A stretch of DNA of 64,000 bases, from the NCBI GenBank assembly GCA_045590195.1, contig JAZNQN010000065.1, positions 62,001-126,000 on the forward strand, in the 5' to 3' direction. How positions within the stretch are numbered: position 1 is the stretch's first letter; the number at the start of each line of letters is the position of its first letter. The position numbers and the translations under genes are program-made. This document shows positions 1-8,033 of the stretch, piece by piece. The notes beneath the pieces were generated by a model. The model did no database searches and was not told where the DNA came from. It saw only the letters and a program-made list of their open reading frames with translations. The stretch comes from JAZNQN01 sp045590195. GTDB lineage: Bacteria; Bacillota; Clostridia; UMGS1883; UMGS1540.

Positions 1-621
1 CTTGCGGCGGCAGGGCCTGTTATAAAAGAAATTTCGCTTATGTATAAAAACAATATATATTTGCATGGAATAGATTTGGAAGCTGAAAAAATATGTAATT
101 CGCTGCTTCCTAAAATTACAATGCCAAAGTCAGGTAAACTTCGAAAACTGTTTTTAAGTGCAATAGGGCCGGAAGGTTTTGTAAATTATACCGATACGGC
201 ATTTAAAGGCACAAAAACAATTACCGTTAAAGGCGGCTTTGGAAGCGACAGGCTTATTAAAAAAGTTATGGAAACAGCCCTTACAAGAGGCTTTTCTGTT
301 GAAGCGTTTTATTGCCCTATGGCGCCGGGCGAAAAAATAGAACATATTATTATTTCGGATATAAACACAAGTATAACAACTTATAATTATTATCATCATT
401 TCAGCGGCGAGAAAACAGTTGAACTTGATGAATATATTGGTACTACCCCTACCAGAGTAGATGAGGCGTGGGGCAGTGTAACCGTTCTTTTAAGGCAGGC
501 GGTTGCCGCATTATCAGAGGCTAAGGCGGCACACAGCTTTCTTGAAAAGTTTTATGTGCAGGCAATGGATTTTGATAAACTTAAAATGAAATCGGAGTTG
601 CTTGTGGACAGTATTTTTTAA
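1..621 (+). CDS. C-terminal part of a PRK06851-like ATPase-related protein (5' end outside window)
   Basis: The reading frame is open from the first base of the window, so the gene starts upstream; the ATG at 40 is probably internal. The visible ~206 residues contain a stretch at about residues 64-80 of the ATG-40 numbering (VKGGFGSDRLIKKV) that sits where PRK06851-family proteins have a P-loop, but the GKS/T core is replaced by GSD, so this copy of the nucleotide fold looks degenerate. It is followed by a segment ending FYCPMAPGEKIEHIII, typical of the family as I remember it. PRK06851 proteins have two such ATPase-like halves and no settled function. The stop is 17 bases before the Nif3 gene, which has a GAGAGG ribosome binding site, so the two are probably co-transcribed. 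Family assignment is by recall and moderate. Confidence 0.55.
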   Translation, partial: LAAAGPVIKEISLMYKNNIYLHGIDLEAEKICNSLLPKITMPKSGKLRKLFLSAIGPEGFVNYTDTAFKGTKTITVKGGFGSDRLIKKVMETALTRGFSVEAFYCPMAPGEKIEHIIISDINTSITTYNYYHHFSGEKTVELDEYIGTTPTRVDEAWGSVTVLLRQAVAALSEAKAAHSFLEKFYVQAMDFDKLKMKSELLVDSIF

Positions 622-638
622 AAAAGAGAGGAAAACCT

Positions 639-1409
639 ATGAAAATTTCGCAAATAACAGATATTTTAGATAATTATGCACCGAAATTTCTGGCAGAAGA
701 ATATGATAATGTTGGGCTTTTGGTAGGCGATGGAGAAAGGGAATGTAAAAAAATTCTTCTTTGCCTTGATGTTGACGAGATTGTTGCAGAAGAGGCAAAA
801 AGATTAGGGGTTGACCTTGTGGTAAGCCATCACCCCATAATGTTCAGCCCCATTAAAAGAATAACTGCCGACACATCGGAAGGCAGATGTATTTTAAAGC
901 TTATTGAAAATAAAATTGCCCTTTACAGTGCTCATACAAATCTTGACAGTACAAGTGGCGGCCTTAACGATTTAATGTGTGAAATTTTAGAAATAGAAAA
1001 CTCTCGCCCCCTTACAAATCCAGATGAAGAATTTGGAATTGGAAGAGTTGGAATGCTTAAAAAAGAAACAACTCTTTCAGAACTTGCTGAAAAAGTTAAA
1101 ACTGTTTTTGGTATTGATAACATAAGATTTTCAGGCAAGGCCGACAGAAAAATTAAAACAGTTGCGCTTTGTTCTGGCGGAGGCGGCTCTCTTGTTTACG
1201 ATGCCGTAGCATCGGGGGCAGATGTTTATATTTCGGGTGACCTCAAGTATAATAATGTTCGCGATTTGTTCTTTTCGGGAATGGGATTTATTGAAGTGCC
1301 ACACTATAAAAGCGAAATTTTAGCGCCGAAACTGTTTGAAAAAATTTTATCGGGATGCGCTACAACATATATTTCGGAATGTAATATTGATGTGTTTCAA
1401 AGCATATAA
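639..1409 (+). CDS. Nif3-like dinuclear metal centre protein (YqfO/NIF3 family)
   Basis: 256 residues, matching the short bacterial Nif3 form without the central PII-like insertion. Near residues 21-29 it has EEYDNVGLLVG and at 63-66 the metal-binding SHHP, with AHTNLDS in the middle and HYKSE near the C terminus, which together supply the conserved ligands of the di-metal site. Family members form hexameric toroids; they are often annotated as GTP cyclohydrolase 1 type 2, but the physiological role is unsettled. The start ATG follows AAAGAGAGGAAAACCT. The gene ends just before a strong terminator shared with greA. Assignment to the family is firm; function is not. Confidence 0.9.
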   Translation: MKISQITDILDNYAPKFLAEEYDNVGLLVGDGERECKKILLCLDVDEIVAEEAKRLGVDLVVSHHPIMFSPIKRITADTSEGRCILKLIENKIALYSAHTNLDSTSGGLNDLMCEILEIENSRPLTNPDEEFGIGRVGMLKKETTLSELAEKVKTVFGIDNIRFSGKADRKIKTVALCSGGGGSLVYDAVASGADVYISGDLKYNNVRDLFFSGMGFIEVPHYKSEILAPKLFEKILSGCATTYISECNIDVFQSI

Positions 1410-1410
1410 A

Positions 1411-1447
1411 AATAACAAAAAAGAGCCGTCGGCTCTTTTTTGTTATT
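1411..1447. terminator. Bidirectional rho-independent terminator between the Nif3 gene and greA
   Basis: A perfect 17-bp inverted repeat (arms 1411-1427 and 1431-1447, loop GTC) with a GAGCC/GGCTC core flanked by A-runs on one side and T-runs on the other, so it can terminate both convergent genes. It overlaps the greA stop codon at 1443. Confidence 0.9.
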
Positions 1448-1925
1448 TGGAAATTTCTAAAATTTTAAATTCGAGCACTGCGCCTGATGGAACTGTTGCC
1501 GAAACTGTTTCGCCAACTTTTGCGCCAAGAAGTGCTTTGCCAACGGGAGATTCATCGGAAATTTTTGATTTAACCGGGTCAGCCTCGGTTGAACCTACGA
1601 TTGTGTATTCAACATCTTCGTCAAACTCCACATCGTGAACAAGTACCTTTGAACCAATGCTTACAACATCAGTGTCAATTTCACTCTCGTCTATAATCTT
1701 TACGTTTTTAAGCATATTCTCAACTTGTATTATTCTAAGCTCAACCTGAGCCTGTTCATTTTTCGCCTCGTCATATTCGCTGTTTTCAGATAAGTCTCCA
1801 AAGGCCAGTGCCTGTTTGATTTTTTCCGAAACTTCCTTACGGCGTACGGTTTTTAAATTTTCAAGCTCGTCCTCAAGCTTTTTAAGACCTTCGCCGGTAA
1901 GTATAACCTGTTTCTGCGATACCAT
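1443..1925 (-). CDS. greA: Transcription elongation factor GreA
   Basis: 160 residues, the normal GreA length. The N-terminal coiled coil (about residues 1-75) carries the tip motif GDLSENSEY with the acidic residues D44 and E47 that enter the RNA polymerase secondary channel and stimulate transcript cleavage in backtracked complexes. The C-terminal FKBP-like domain includes ISDESPVGKALLGAKVGE. The chosen ATG at 1925 lies 8-10 bases after AGGAGG. A consensus sigma-A promoter sits 70 bases upstream and no other gene is on this transcript. Very secure. Confidence 0.97.
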   Translation of the reverse strand: MVSQKQVILTGEGLKKLEDELENLKTVRRKEVSEKIKQALAFGDLSENSEYDEAKNEQAQVELRIIQVENMLKNVKIIDESEIDTDVVSIGSKVLVHDVEFDEDVEYTIVGSTEADPVKSKISDESPVGKALLGAKVGETVSATVPSGAVLEFKILEISK

Positions 1926-1993
1926 TTACATCTTACCTCCTAAACTAATGAATAATATACGCAATTAAAGCCCTATTATTCACAACTTTAAAT

Positions 1994-2022
1994 ATTATAA
2001 CACTTTCAAAGCCTGTTGTCAA
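1994..2022 (-). promoter_or_regulatory. Sigma-A promoter of greA
   Basis: On the minus strand TTGACA (2017-2022) and TATAAT (1994-1999) are separated by exactly 17 bases, a perfect consensus match, about 70 bases before the greA start codon. Confidence 0.85.
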
Positions 2023-2063
2023 TAGTAATTAACAATATAGTGGTTTAAATTAACAATTTGTTA

Positions 2064-2792
2064 TTAAAATATACCATTTTGTTTGTTAAATTTTACCGAA
2101 ACCGGCTTGGTATACGAAAAATCCATTCCCAGAAAGCAAAGAACTGTTTCAAGCATATCTCCATACCGTAAAAACAAAGGAACTCCTTTAAGCGAAGGCG
2201 GAATAGTATATGAAATGTTTTCCGGATTTATGCTTTTCCAAGGGATGCGGCTTTTGCTTAAATTTATTATTTTATTGGCACCTTCGGGGGAAAAACTTTC
2301 TCCCCCGGGCATAACAACAACCGTTTCATCACTTAAATCACATTGAGTCACACTGCCGCCGCTTAATCCAAATTCGCTTAAAAGAGTGTCATCAAATTCT
2401 GAAATAAGAGAATCAGATGTCAAAAATTTAATTGATTTGTTTGTCATTATAACATCTGAAAGAGCGTAAATATCAGCACTGTTATGGGAAAAAACCGTTA
2501 TAGGAGAATTTTGAGCAACAATATTTATAAGCTTTGAAATATGATACGTTGCCAATTTGTTTCCGCTGCGATATATTTTATTGCCTGAAAATTTTTTTGA
2601 AAAATCGGTTAATAATATGTCTGCTTCTTTTAAAAGTTTTTTTATCTTTAATTTGAAAACAAATAATCCGTATTGCGAAAGCCTTTCGCAAAAGTATATA
2701 ATCCTGAGTTTTTTATCTGATATAATAATATCTTTGAATGTTCCGTGAGAATTTTGCCCGTTTTCCGGGCAAAATATAATAAGAGTTTTCAT
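2064..2792 (-). CDS. Hypothetical protein, unrecognised
   Basis: 242 residues from the ATG at 2792. An upstream in-frame ATG at 2804 exists, but the ribosome binding site GGAGGG lies between the two, 4 bases before the second ATG, so the inner start is used. The protein begins MKTLIIFCPENGQ and looks alpha/beta, with hydrophobic strands (ITVFSHNSADIYAL, ETVVVMPGG) suggesting a Rossmann-like fold, but I see no P-loop, catalytic or metal motif and no signal peptide or membrane helix. It is monocistronic, convergent with greA's upstream region and divergent from mgtE, with about 130 bases to the mgtE promoter. I do not recognise the family. Confidence 0.7.
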   Translation of the reverse strand: MKTLIIFCPENGQNSHGTFKDIIISDKKLRIIYFCERLSQYGLFVFKLKIKKLLKEADILLTDFSKKFSGNKIYRSGNKLATYHISKLINIVAQNSPITVFSHNSADIYALSDVIMTNKSIKFLTSDSLISEFDDTLLSEFGLSGGSVTQCDLSDETVVVMPGGESFSPEGANKIINLSKSRIPWKSINPENISYTIPPSLKGVPLFLRYGDMLETVLCFLGMDFSYTKPVSVKFNKQNGIF

Positions 2793-2862
2793 ATTGCCCT
2801 CCATAAATCCTTTTGATAAATATATTTGGGCTATTGTGTGAATATTACATTAAAATTTTTTG

Positions 2863-2891
2863 TTTACAATTTCAAAAAATGGGTGTATAAT
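2863..2891 (+). promoter_or_regulatory. Sigma-A promoter of mgtE
   Basis: TTTACA (2863-2868) and a perfect TATAAT (2886-2891) with a 17-base spacer. The predicted transcript start is near 2898, giving a leader of about 120 bases before mgtE. Confidence 0.75.
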
Positions 2892-2923
2892 AAATAGGTA
2901 ATAAATTTTACGTAAAGGAAGTG

Positions 2924-3021
2924 ACGAATTTATGGACGCTCATCCGGGGCGAAGTAACAAAATAAGATGGGCGGCGAATTCGTTTGTAGGTAGCCGTCCT
3001 TATTAAAGGAGGGCTTTTTTT
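2924..3021 (+). promoter_or_regulatory. Structured 5' leader of mgtE, candidate riboswitch (class not recognised)
   Basis: Outer stem ACGAATT (2924-2930) pairs with AATTCGT (2977-2983) and encloses GCTCATC (2938-2944) pairing with GATGGGC (2966-2972). Downstream AGCCGTCCTT (2992-3001) pairs with AAGGAGGGCT (3006-3015, one mismatch) and is followed by seven T, a terminator-like hairpin whose 3' arm is the mgtE ribosome binding site. The 5' segment GGACG (2934-2938) can instead pair with CGTCC (2995-2999), freeing the ribosome binding site. That is a two-state switch by inspection. I do not see the signature of the M-box or another magnesium/metal riboswitch I know, so the ligand is left open. 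Confidence 0.6.
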
Positions 3022-4354
3022 GTATGAAAAAATAAAATTGCTTCTTGTTGAAAGAAAATTTGCTGAAATCCGCGAACTTTTGGCGGAAGAAAATGTTGTT
3101 GACACAGCGCAGGTTTTTGAAGAAATTCCCGAAGAGGACTTTTTAAGGCTTTTCAGAATGCTTTCAAAAGAGCTTGCGGCTGAAATTTTCAGCTATATGT
3201 CAACAGAATGCCAGCAAAGGGTTGTAGAAGCAGTAACTGACAGAGAACTTTCAGGAATTATCGACGAATTGTTTCTTGACGATACAGTTGACCTGGTTGA
3301 GGAGATGCCGGCTTCTGTTGTAAAGAGAATTCTGGCAAATACCAAGGGCGAAAAAAGGGCACTTATCAATCGCTTTTTGCAATATGGCGAAGATACAGCT
3401 GGAAGCATTATGACAATTGAGTTTGTTGACCTTAAAAAGGAAATGACAGTTGCCGATGCTTTTTCGCATATCAGAAAAACAGGTGTTGATAAGGAAACAA
3501 TTTATACCTGCTATGTAACAGATAAAAATAGAAAACTTGAGGGCGTTATAACGGTTAAAACGCTTCTTTTGGCAGGTTATGACGATATTGTCGGCGATTT
3601 GATGGATACCAATATTATCTTCGCCACAACAGAGGATGATAAAGAAGAAGTTGCAAACGACTTTAATAAATATGATTTTCTTTCAATTCCGGTAGTTGAC
3701 AGGGAAAAACGCCTTGTAGGTATTGTAACTATCGACGATGCTATCGACGTTATTCAGGAAGAAAACACTGAAGACTTTGAAAAGATGGCAGCTATTACGC
3801 CATCGGAAGACCCATATCTTAAAACAAAGGTTTTATCTCACGCAAAAAACCGTATTGTATGGCTTCTTGTGCTGATGGTTTCGGCAACATTTACGGGAGC
3901 TATTATAACAAAGTTTGAAGATGCATTTACGGTTATACCTGTTTTGGTATCGTTTATTCCAATGCTTATGGATACCGGCGGTAACTGCGGCTCGCAAACA
4001 TCAACCCTGGTTATCCGTGGTATGGCCCTTGATGAAATTCAGGGGAGAGATTTCCTTAAAGTATGGTGGAAAGAGGTTTCGGTTGCAGTAATAGTTGGTG
4101 CTGCACTGGCAGTTTTCAATATTATCAGAATATATTTGTTAAATGGCCACGATATTCTTTTGTCATTAACAGTTTCGCTAAGCCTTTATGCGACAATTGT
4201 AATTGCCCAGTCGGTTGGTTGTCTTTTGCCTATCGGAGCAAAAAAAATAGGGCTCGACCCTGCTGTTGCGGCGTCGCCCATTATTACAACTATTGTTGAT
4301 GCATGCGCACTTACAATTTATTTTACTGTTGCAAAGATGTTTCTTGGATTATAA
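3020..4354 (+). CDS. mgtE: Magnesium transporter MgtE
   Basis: 444 residues, full length for MgtE. Order: helical N domain (about 1-130) with the acidic repeat segment, paired CBS domains (about 135-250, including DFLSIPVVDREKRLVGIVT), then a C-terminal membrane domain of about five helices (285-444) containing the conserved TGGNCGSQTSTL of the Mg2+ pore. MgtE is a homodimeric Mg2+ channel gated by cytosolic Mg2+ binding at the N/CBS domains. The start is TTG at 3020: it lies 6 bases after AAAGGAGGG, while the overlapping ATG at 3023-3024 region runs into a stop after three codons. Expression is probably controlled by the leader described at 2924-3021. Monocistronic. Confidence 0.95.
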   Translation: MYEKIKLLLVERKFAEIRELLAEENVVDTAQVFEEIPEEDFLRLFRMLSKELAAEIFSYMSTECQQRVVEAVTDRELSGIIDELFLDDTVDLVEEMPASVVKRILANTKGEKRALINRFLQYGEDTAGSIMTIEFVDLKKEMTVADAFSHIRKTGVDKETIYTCYVTDKNRKLEGVITVKTLLLAGYDDIVGDLMDTNIIFATTEDDKEEVANDFNKYDFLSIPVVDREKRLVGIVTIDDAIDVIQEENTEDFEKMAAITPSEDPYLKTKVLSHAKNRIVWLLVLMVSATFTGAIITKFEDAFTVIPVLVSFIPMLMDTGGNCGSQTSTLVIRGMALDEIQGRDFLKVWWKEVSVAVIVGAALAVFNIIRIYLLNGHDILLSLTVSLSLYATIVIAQSVGCLLPIGAKKIGLDPAVAASPIITTIVDACALTIYFTVAKMFLGL

Positions 4355-4391
4355 AAAGGATTTGACAAGCTTGCCTTGTCAAATCCTTTTT
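4353..4391. terminator. Bidirectional terminator between mgtE and the S41 peptidase gene
   Basis: Perfect 17-bp inverted repeat, arms 4353-4369 and 4375-4391, A-run at the left and T-run at the right, located between two converging genes. Confidence 0.9.
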
Positions 4392-4392
4392 G

Positions 4393-5814
4393 TTATTTTG
4401 TATTTTTAAGATATTCAATTGCGCTATTAAGCTGTAAATCTTCTGTAAACACTATGCTGTCATAATCTGTGTTATTAAGAGCCAGTGCCGTATAAACATC
4501 TACAATTCCCGTAATAGGAAGTGCGTTGTAAGCCTGATAAAGTTTTACCGCCTCAGCTGTTTTGGCATCAAAATTGCCGTCAGGCTCGCCTTCGAAAAAG
4601 CCTAAAAACTCCAGACGCTGCTGAATAGCTTTTACATTGTCGCCTGTATTGCCTTCGTTGTTGGTTACGGTTATATCATATGGCAGAAAATAAGAAGTGT
4701 CACGGGTATATTCTTTGTTTACAATATGATAATCAGGAACAACGCCAACTTCGTTTATGTGATTGCCGTTTGGCGATAAAAATTCAGCAATGGTAACTTT
4801 AAAGCCGCCGCCTGTAAGAGGATACGACTGAACAGTTTGCATTGTGCCTTTGCCATAAGTTTTGGTGCCGAAAATTTTTCCTGCATTTCTGTCTTTAACG
4901 GCTGCGGAAAAAAGCTCAGAAGCTGATGCGCTGCCTTTGTTTACTAAAACAGCAAGTTTATACTTTGAAGCTTTTTTATTATAAGAATAATATGTTTTGT
5001 TGTTTGACTCCATATTATATTCTATCTTCGCAATCACGCCCTGTGGAATAAAAAGATTTGCAAAATCAATTGCCGCCTGAAGTTCGCCACCGGGATTGTT
5101 ACGAAGGTCTAAAATAATTCTTTTAACATTAAGTTTGTCAAAATCGTCAAGTATTGCCTTGGTATCTTTTGCAACCGTTAAGTTAAATGAAGATACGGAA
5201 ATATAACCAATGTTATCTTCAAGAATTTCGTAGGAAACAGCGGAATTTTTAATTTTTTCTCTTGTTATATTAAAGGTTACAACTTCGCTTCCTCTGGTAA
5301 ATCCCACTGAAACCGAAGTTCCTTCTTCGCCCATAATAAGGCTTTGAATATATTCGAGCGATCTTCCCGAAACATCTTCGCCGTTTACAAAAGAAATAAT
5401 GTCATTTGGCAAAACGCCGGCTTTTTCTGCAGGGCCGTCTTTGATAGGTGCAACCACAACAACTCTGCCGCCGCTTTGAATTATACTAACGCCAATGCCG
5501 CAAAATTCGCCCTGAAGAGATTGATTTACAAGATAATTGTATTCATCCGGGTAAAGATATACAGAATGCTCATCTAAAGTGTCCATCATAGCCGAAACCA
5601 TATCTTCCAGTGTGGCATCGGGATTGGTAAGCTTTTCGTAAAAAGCTACATTTTTCAAATAATTTGCATCGGTGTCAAATTTATAAAAAATATCAAGATA
5701 AGATGCAATGCTGTCAAGTGCTCTGTACTGCAGGTCGCCTGAAAGAGGCTCTTGTGCAAGTGCAGGAGAAAACAACAATAATATAGCCAGTAAAACGGAT
5801 AAAAACTTTTTCAT
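4393..5814 (-). CDS. S41 family carboxyl-terminal processing peptidase with PDZ and peptidoglycan-binding domains
   Basis: 473 residues. Signal peptide at 1-20 (MKKFLSVLLAILLLFSPALA), then an S41 N-terminal helical segment, a PDZ domain (about 105-185, GIGVSI...GPAEKAGVLPNDII), and the protease core with DLRNNPGGEL, the nucleophile in GSASASE (Ser297) and the general-base lysine in GKG (Lys322). The C-terminal ~85 residues (GDNVKAIQQRLEFLGF...FDAKTAEAVKLYQ) form a PG_binding_1 domain, so the enzyme is exported and probably held at the cell wall. CtpA/CtpB relatives in Firmicutes process sporulation or envelope proteins; the substrate here is unknown. Ends against the mgtE terminator. Confidence 0.93.
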   Translation of the reverse strand: MKKFLSVLLAILLLFSPALAQEPLSGDLQYRALDSIASYLDIFYKFDTDANYLKNVAFYEKLTNPDATLEDMVSAMMDTLDEHSVYLYPDEYNYLVNQSLQGEFCGIGVSIIQSGGRVVVVAPIKDGPAEKAGVLPNDIISFVNGEDVSGRSLEYIQSLIMGEEGTSVSVGFTRGSEVVTFNITREKIKNSAVSYEILEDNIGYISVSSFNLTVAKDTKAILDDFDKLNVKRIILDLRNNPGGELQAAIDFANLFIPQGVIAKIEYNMESNNKTYYSYNKKASKYKLAVLVNKGSASASELFSAAVKDRNAGKIFGTKTYGKGTMQTVQSYPLTGGGFKVTIAEFLSPNGNHINEVGVVPDYHIVNKEYTRDTSYFLPYDITVTNNEGNTGDNVKAIQQRLEFLGFFEGEPDGNFDAKTAEAVKLYQAYNALPITGIVDVYTALALNNTDYDSIVFTEDLQLNSAIEYLKNTK

Positions 5815-5838
5815 CTGAATTACTCCTTTCGTGGGGTT

Positions 5839-7527
5839 TTACATTTTTTCAGGTGCAGTAACTCCAAGAATTTCAAGACAGTTTGAAATAACAGTTTTAG
5901 CAGCATTGCAAAGAAGAAGCCTTGCCTCTGCAAGAGAAGTTTCTTCGCCTTTAATGTGGCAATCGTTATAGAACGAGTGGAAATCTGCCGCAACATCTAT
6001 TACATAACGTGTAATTCTCGAAGGATCAAAGCTTTCTGCCGCAATTTTAATTTCCTCGGGCATTTGTGCAAGACGCTTCAAAAGCGCAATTTCCTGAGGA
6101 GCGGTTAAAAGCGCAGGATTTATGTCACTGAATTTCTGAAGTTTAAGTCCGTCTTCGGTTAAAAGCCTTAAAATGCTGCAAATTCTCGCATGAGCATACT
6201 GAACATAGAAAACAGGGTTGTCGTTTGACTGCTTGAGAGCAAGGCCCAAATCGAAATCGAAATGGCTTCCTGCCTGGCGGAGATTAAAGAAAAATCTCGC
6301 TGCATCAATGCCAATATCCTGCAAAAGGTCGGAAAGGGTAATCATTTTACCTGTTCTTTTGCTCATTCTTACAATTTCGCCGTTTTCCATAAGACGAACA
6401 AGCTGCATTGTAATTACATTAAGCTTTGAAGAGTCAATTCCAAGGGCTTCAAGTGCACCTTTCATACGTGCAATATGTCCGTGATGGTCAGCACCCCAGA
6501 TGTTTATTGCAATATCAAATTTGCGTGTTTCAAGCTTGTTTCTGTGGTAAGCAATATCTGCCGCAAAATATGTTGGAATACCGTTTGCGCGAACCAAAAC
6601 ATCGTCTTTATAAGAACGGTCATCTTCGCCTTTTTTCTCAATAAAGTTTGTGCTTTTAAACCAAAGTGCACCGTCTTTTTCATAAACTAAATCAGTTTTC
6701 TTAAGCTGCTCAATTGTGTCCATAACAAGTCCGCTTTCGTGAAGCTCGCTTTCATAAAACCACTTGTCATAATTTATGCGGTAAGACGCAAGGTCTTTAT
6801 GCATTTTATCAAGGTTTAAAGGCAGAGCATAGTCAATAAGCGTCTGCTTTATTTCGTCAGAACTTTTTTCGATTAAAGAAGTTCCGTTTTTCTCAATAAA
6901 AGCCTTTGCGTGCTCTCTGATATCTTCGCCCTGATAGCCGTCTTCAGGGAAATCACAGCTGCCTGTAACTTCTTCGATGAAACGGGCTTCAAGTGAACGG
7001 CCAAATTTGTCTATCTGTGCGCCGGCATCGTTTACATAAAATTCTTTTGTAACAGAGTATCCTGCTGCGGATAAAACAGCCGCAAGACAGTCGCCAATAG
7101 CGCCGCCGCGGGCGTTGCCCATATGCATAGGGCCTGTTGGGTTGGCGCTTACATATTCAACGTTAACGGTTTTGCCGGCACCAACATCAATATGGCCATA
7201 TTCCGAGCCTTTATCTTCAATTTCTTTAAGCACATCGTAAATATAAGATGTGTTAAGGTAAAAGTTTATAAAGCCGGGGCCTGCAATGTCAACGCGCTCA
7301 ACCATATCGTCAGTAGCAATATTTTTGACAATTTCAGCGGCAATATCACGTGGAGCTTTTTTGAGCGAACGTGAAAGGAGCATTGCCATATTTGTTGAAT
7401 AGTCGCCGTTTGCAGTATCTTTTGGTACTTCTATAAGAAAATCAGGTGCCTCGCAGCCGAAAGCTGCAGAAAGCGCCGCTGAGAGAAGTGAGCGTAATTT
7501 ATCTTCTGTTTTGCTGAGTATATTCAT
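5839..7527 (-). CDS. argS: Arginine--tRNA ligase
   Basis: 562 residues, normal for bacterial ArgRS. It has the Add1 N-terminal domain (1-85), the class I signature ANPTGPMHMGNARG (HIGH variant HMGN) near residue 130, the KMSKS-equivalent MSKRTGKMITLSDLL near 370, and the DALR anticodon-binding C terminus ending in NCLEILGV. It charges tRNA-Arg with arginine. It lies 29 bases downstream of the DUF1934 gene, the same order as ywiB-argS in Bacillus. Overlap or close spacing with neighbours suggests one leftward transcript from DUF1934 to argS. Confidence 0.97.
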   Translation of the reverse strand: MNILSKTEDKLRSLLSAALSAAFGCEAPDFLIEVPKDTANGDYSTNMAMLLSRSLKKAPRDIAAEIVKNIATDDMVERVDIAGPGFINFYLNTSYIYDVLKEIEDKGSEYGHIDVGAGKTVNVEYVSANPTGPMHMGNARGGAIGDCLAAVLSAAGYSVTKEFYVNDAGAQIDKFGRSLEARFIEEVTGSCDFPEDGYQGEDIREHAKAFIEKNGTSLIEKSSDEIKQTLIDYALPLNLDKMHKDLASYRINYDKWFYESELHESGLVMDTIEQLKKTDLVYEKDGALWFKSTNFIEKKGEDDRSYKDDVLVRANGIPTYFAADIAYHRNKLETRKFDIAINIWGADHHGHIARMKGALEALGIDSSKLNVITMQLVRLMENGEIVRMSKRTGKMITLSDLLQDIGIDAARFFFNLRQAGSHFDFDLGLALKQSNDNPVFYVQYAHARICSILRLLTEDGLKLQKFSDINPALLTAPQEIALLKRLAQMPEEIKIAAESFDPSRITRYVIDVAADFHSFYNDCHIKGEETSLAEARLLLCNAAKTVISNCLEILGVTAPEKM

Positions 7528-7556
7528 ATTATCAAGCCTTTCGAAAAGTATTTATA

Positions 7557-7982
7557 TTATGCCTTGCGGACATTTAAATTCAAATTGTGAGTAGATGATG
7601 GGGTGTTGTCAACCTCTATCATATATTCAATGTTTATGTTTCCAACTCCATCTGTCATATCAACCGATACAGCCTCGGATAAAATGCCTATTGTAAAACT
7701 GCCGTATGGGGTTTCGTAGTGGCTTAAATGCCGCTTTCCACGGCTGAAAACCATGTGAGTATTCACATTACCGAATCGTGTCATTGAAACTGTATCGCCG
7801 TCAATTTTAACGGTTGTTGTAGTATTTTCGTCAAACCCCGAAATTTCAGTTTCTTTATAGCAAAGGTAAAGCTTTCCGCCTTTTTCGTAGTAGTTACCCT
7901 CGGTAACAAATTCTATTTTATCGCTTTCGCCTTCAATGCTTGTTTCTTCGCCTGTTATTGAAATAATAACTTTGTCTTTCAT
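7557..7982 (-). CDS. DUF1934 (YwiB-like) domain protein
   Basis: 141 residues, all beta-rich, matching the YwiB/DUF1934 calycin-like barrel: it opens KVIISITGEE and contains VSMTRFGNVNTHMVFSRGKR and YETPYGSFTIGI, typical positions of the family. Function is unknown; the fold resembles lipocalins. The placement directly before argS is conserved in Firmicutes and supports the assignment. Ribosome binding site AGGAGAGATACTT precedes the ATG. Cytosolic, no signal peptide. Confidence 0.85.
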   Translation of the reverse strand: MKDKVIISITGEETSIEGESDKIEFVTEGNYYEKGGKLYLCYKETEISGFDENTTTTVKIDGDTVSMTRFGNVNTHMVFSRGKRHLSHYETPYGSFTIGILSEAVSVDMTDGVGNINIEYMIEVDNTPSSTHNLNLNVRKA

Positions 7983-8033
7983 AAGTATCTCTCCTTACAA
8001 ACAGTATACCACTTTTTTTCTTGTCCGTAAAGA

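Noticed and set aside
2881..3019. M-box or yybP-ykoY riboswitch
   Set aside because: Conserved blocks of those classes are not visible in the leader.
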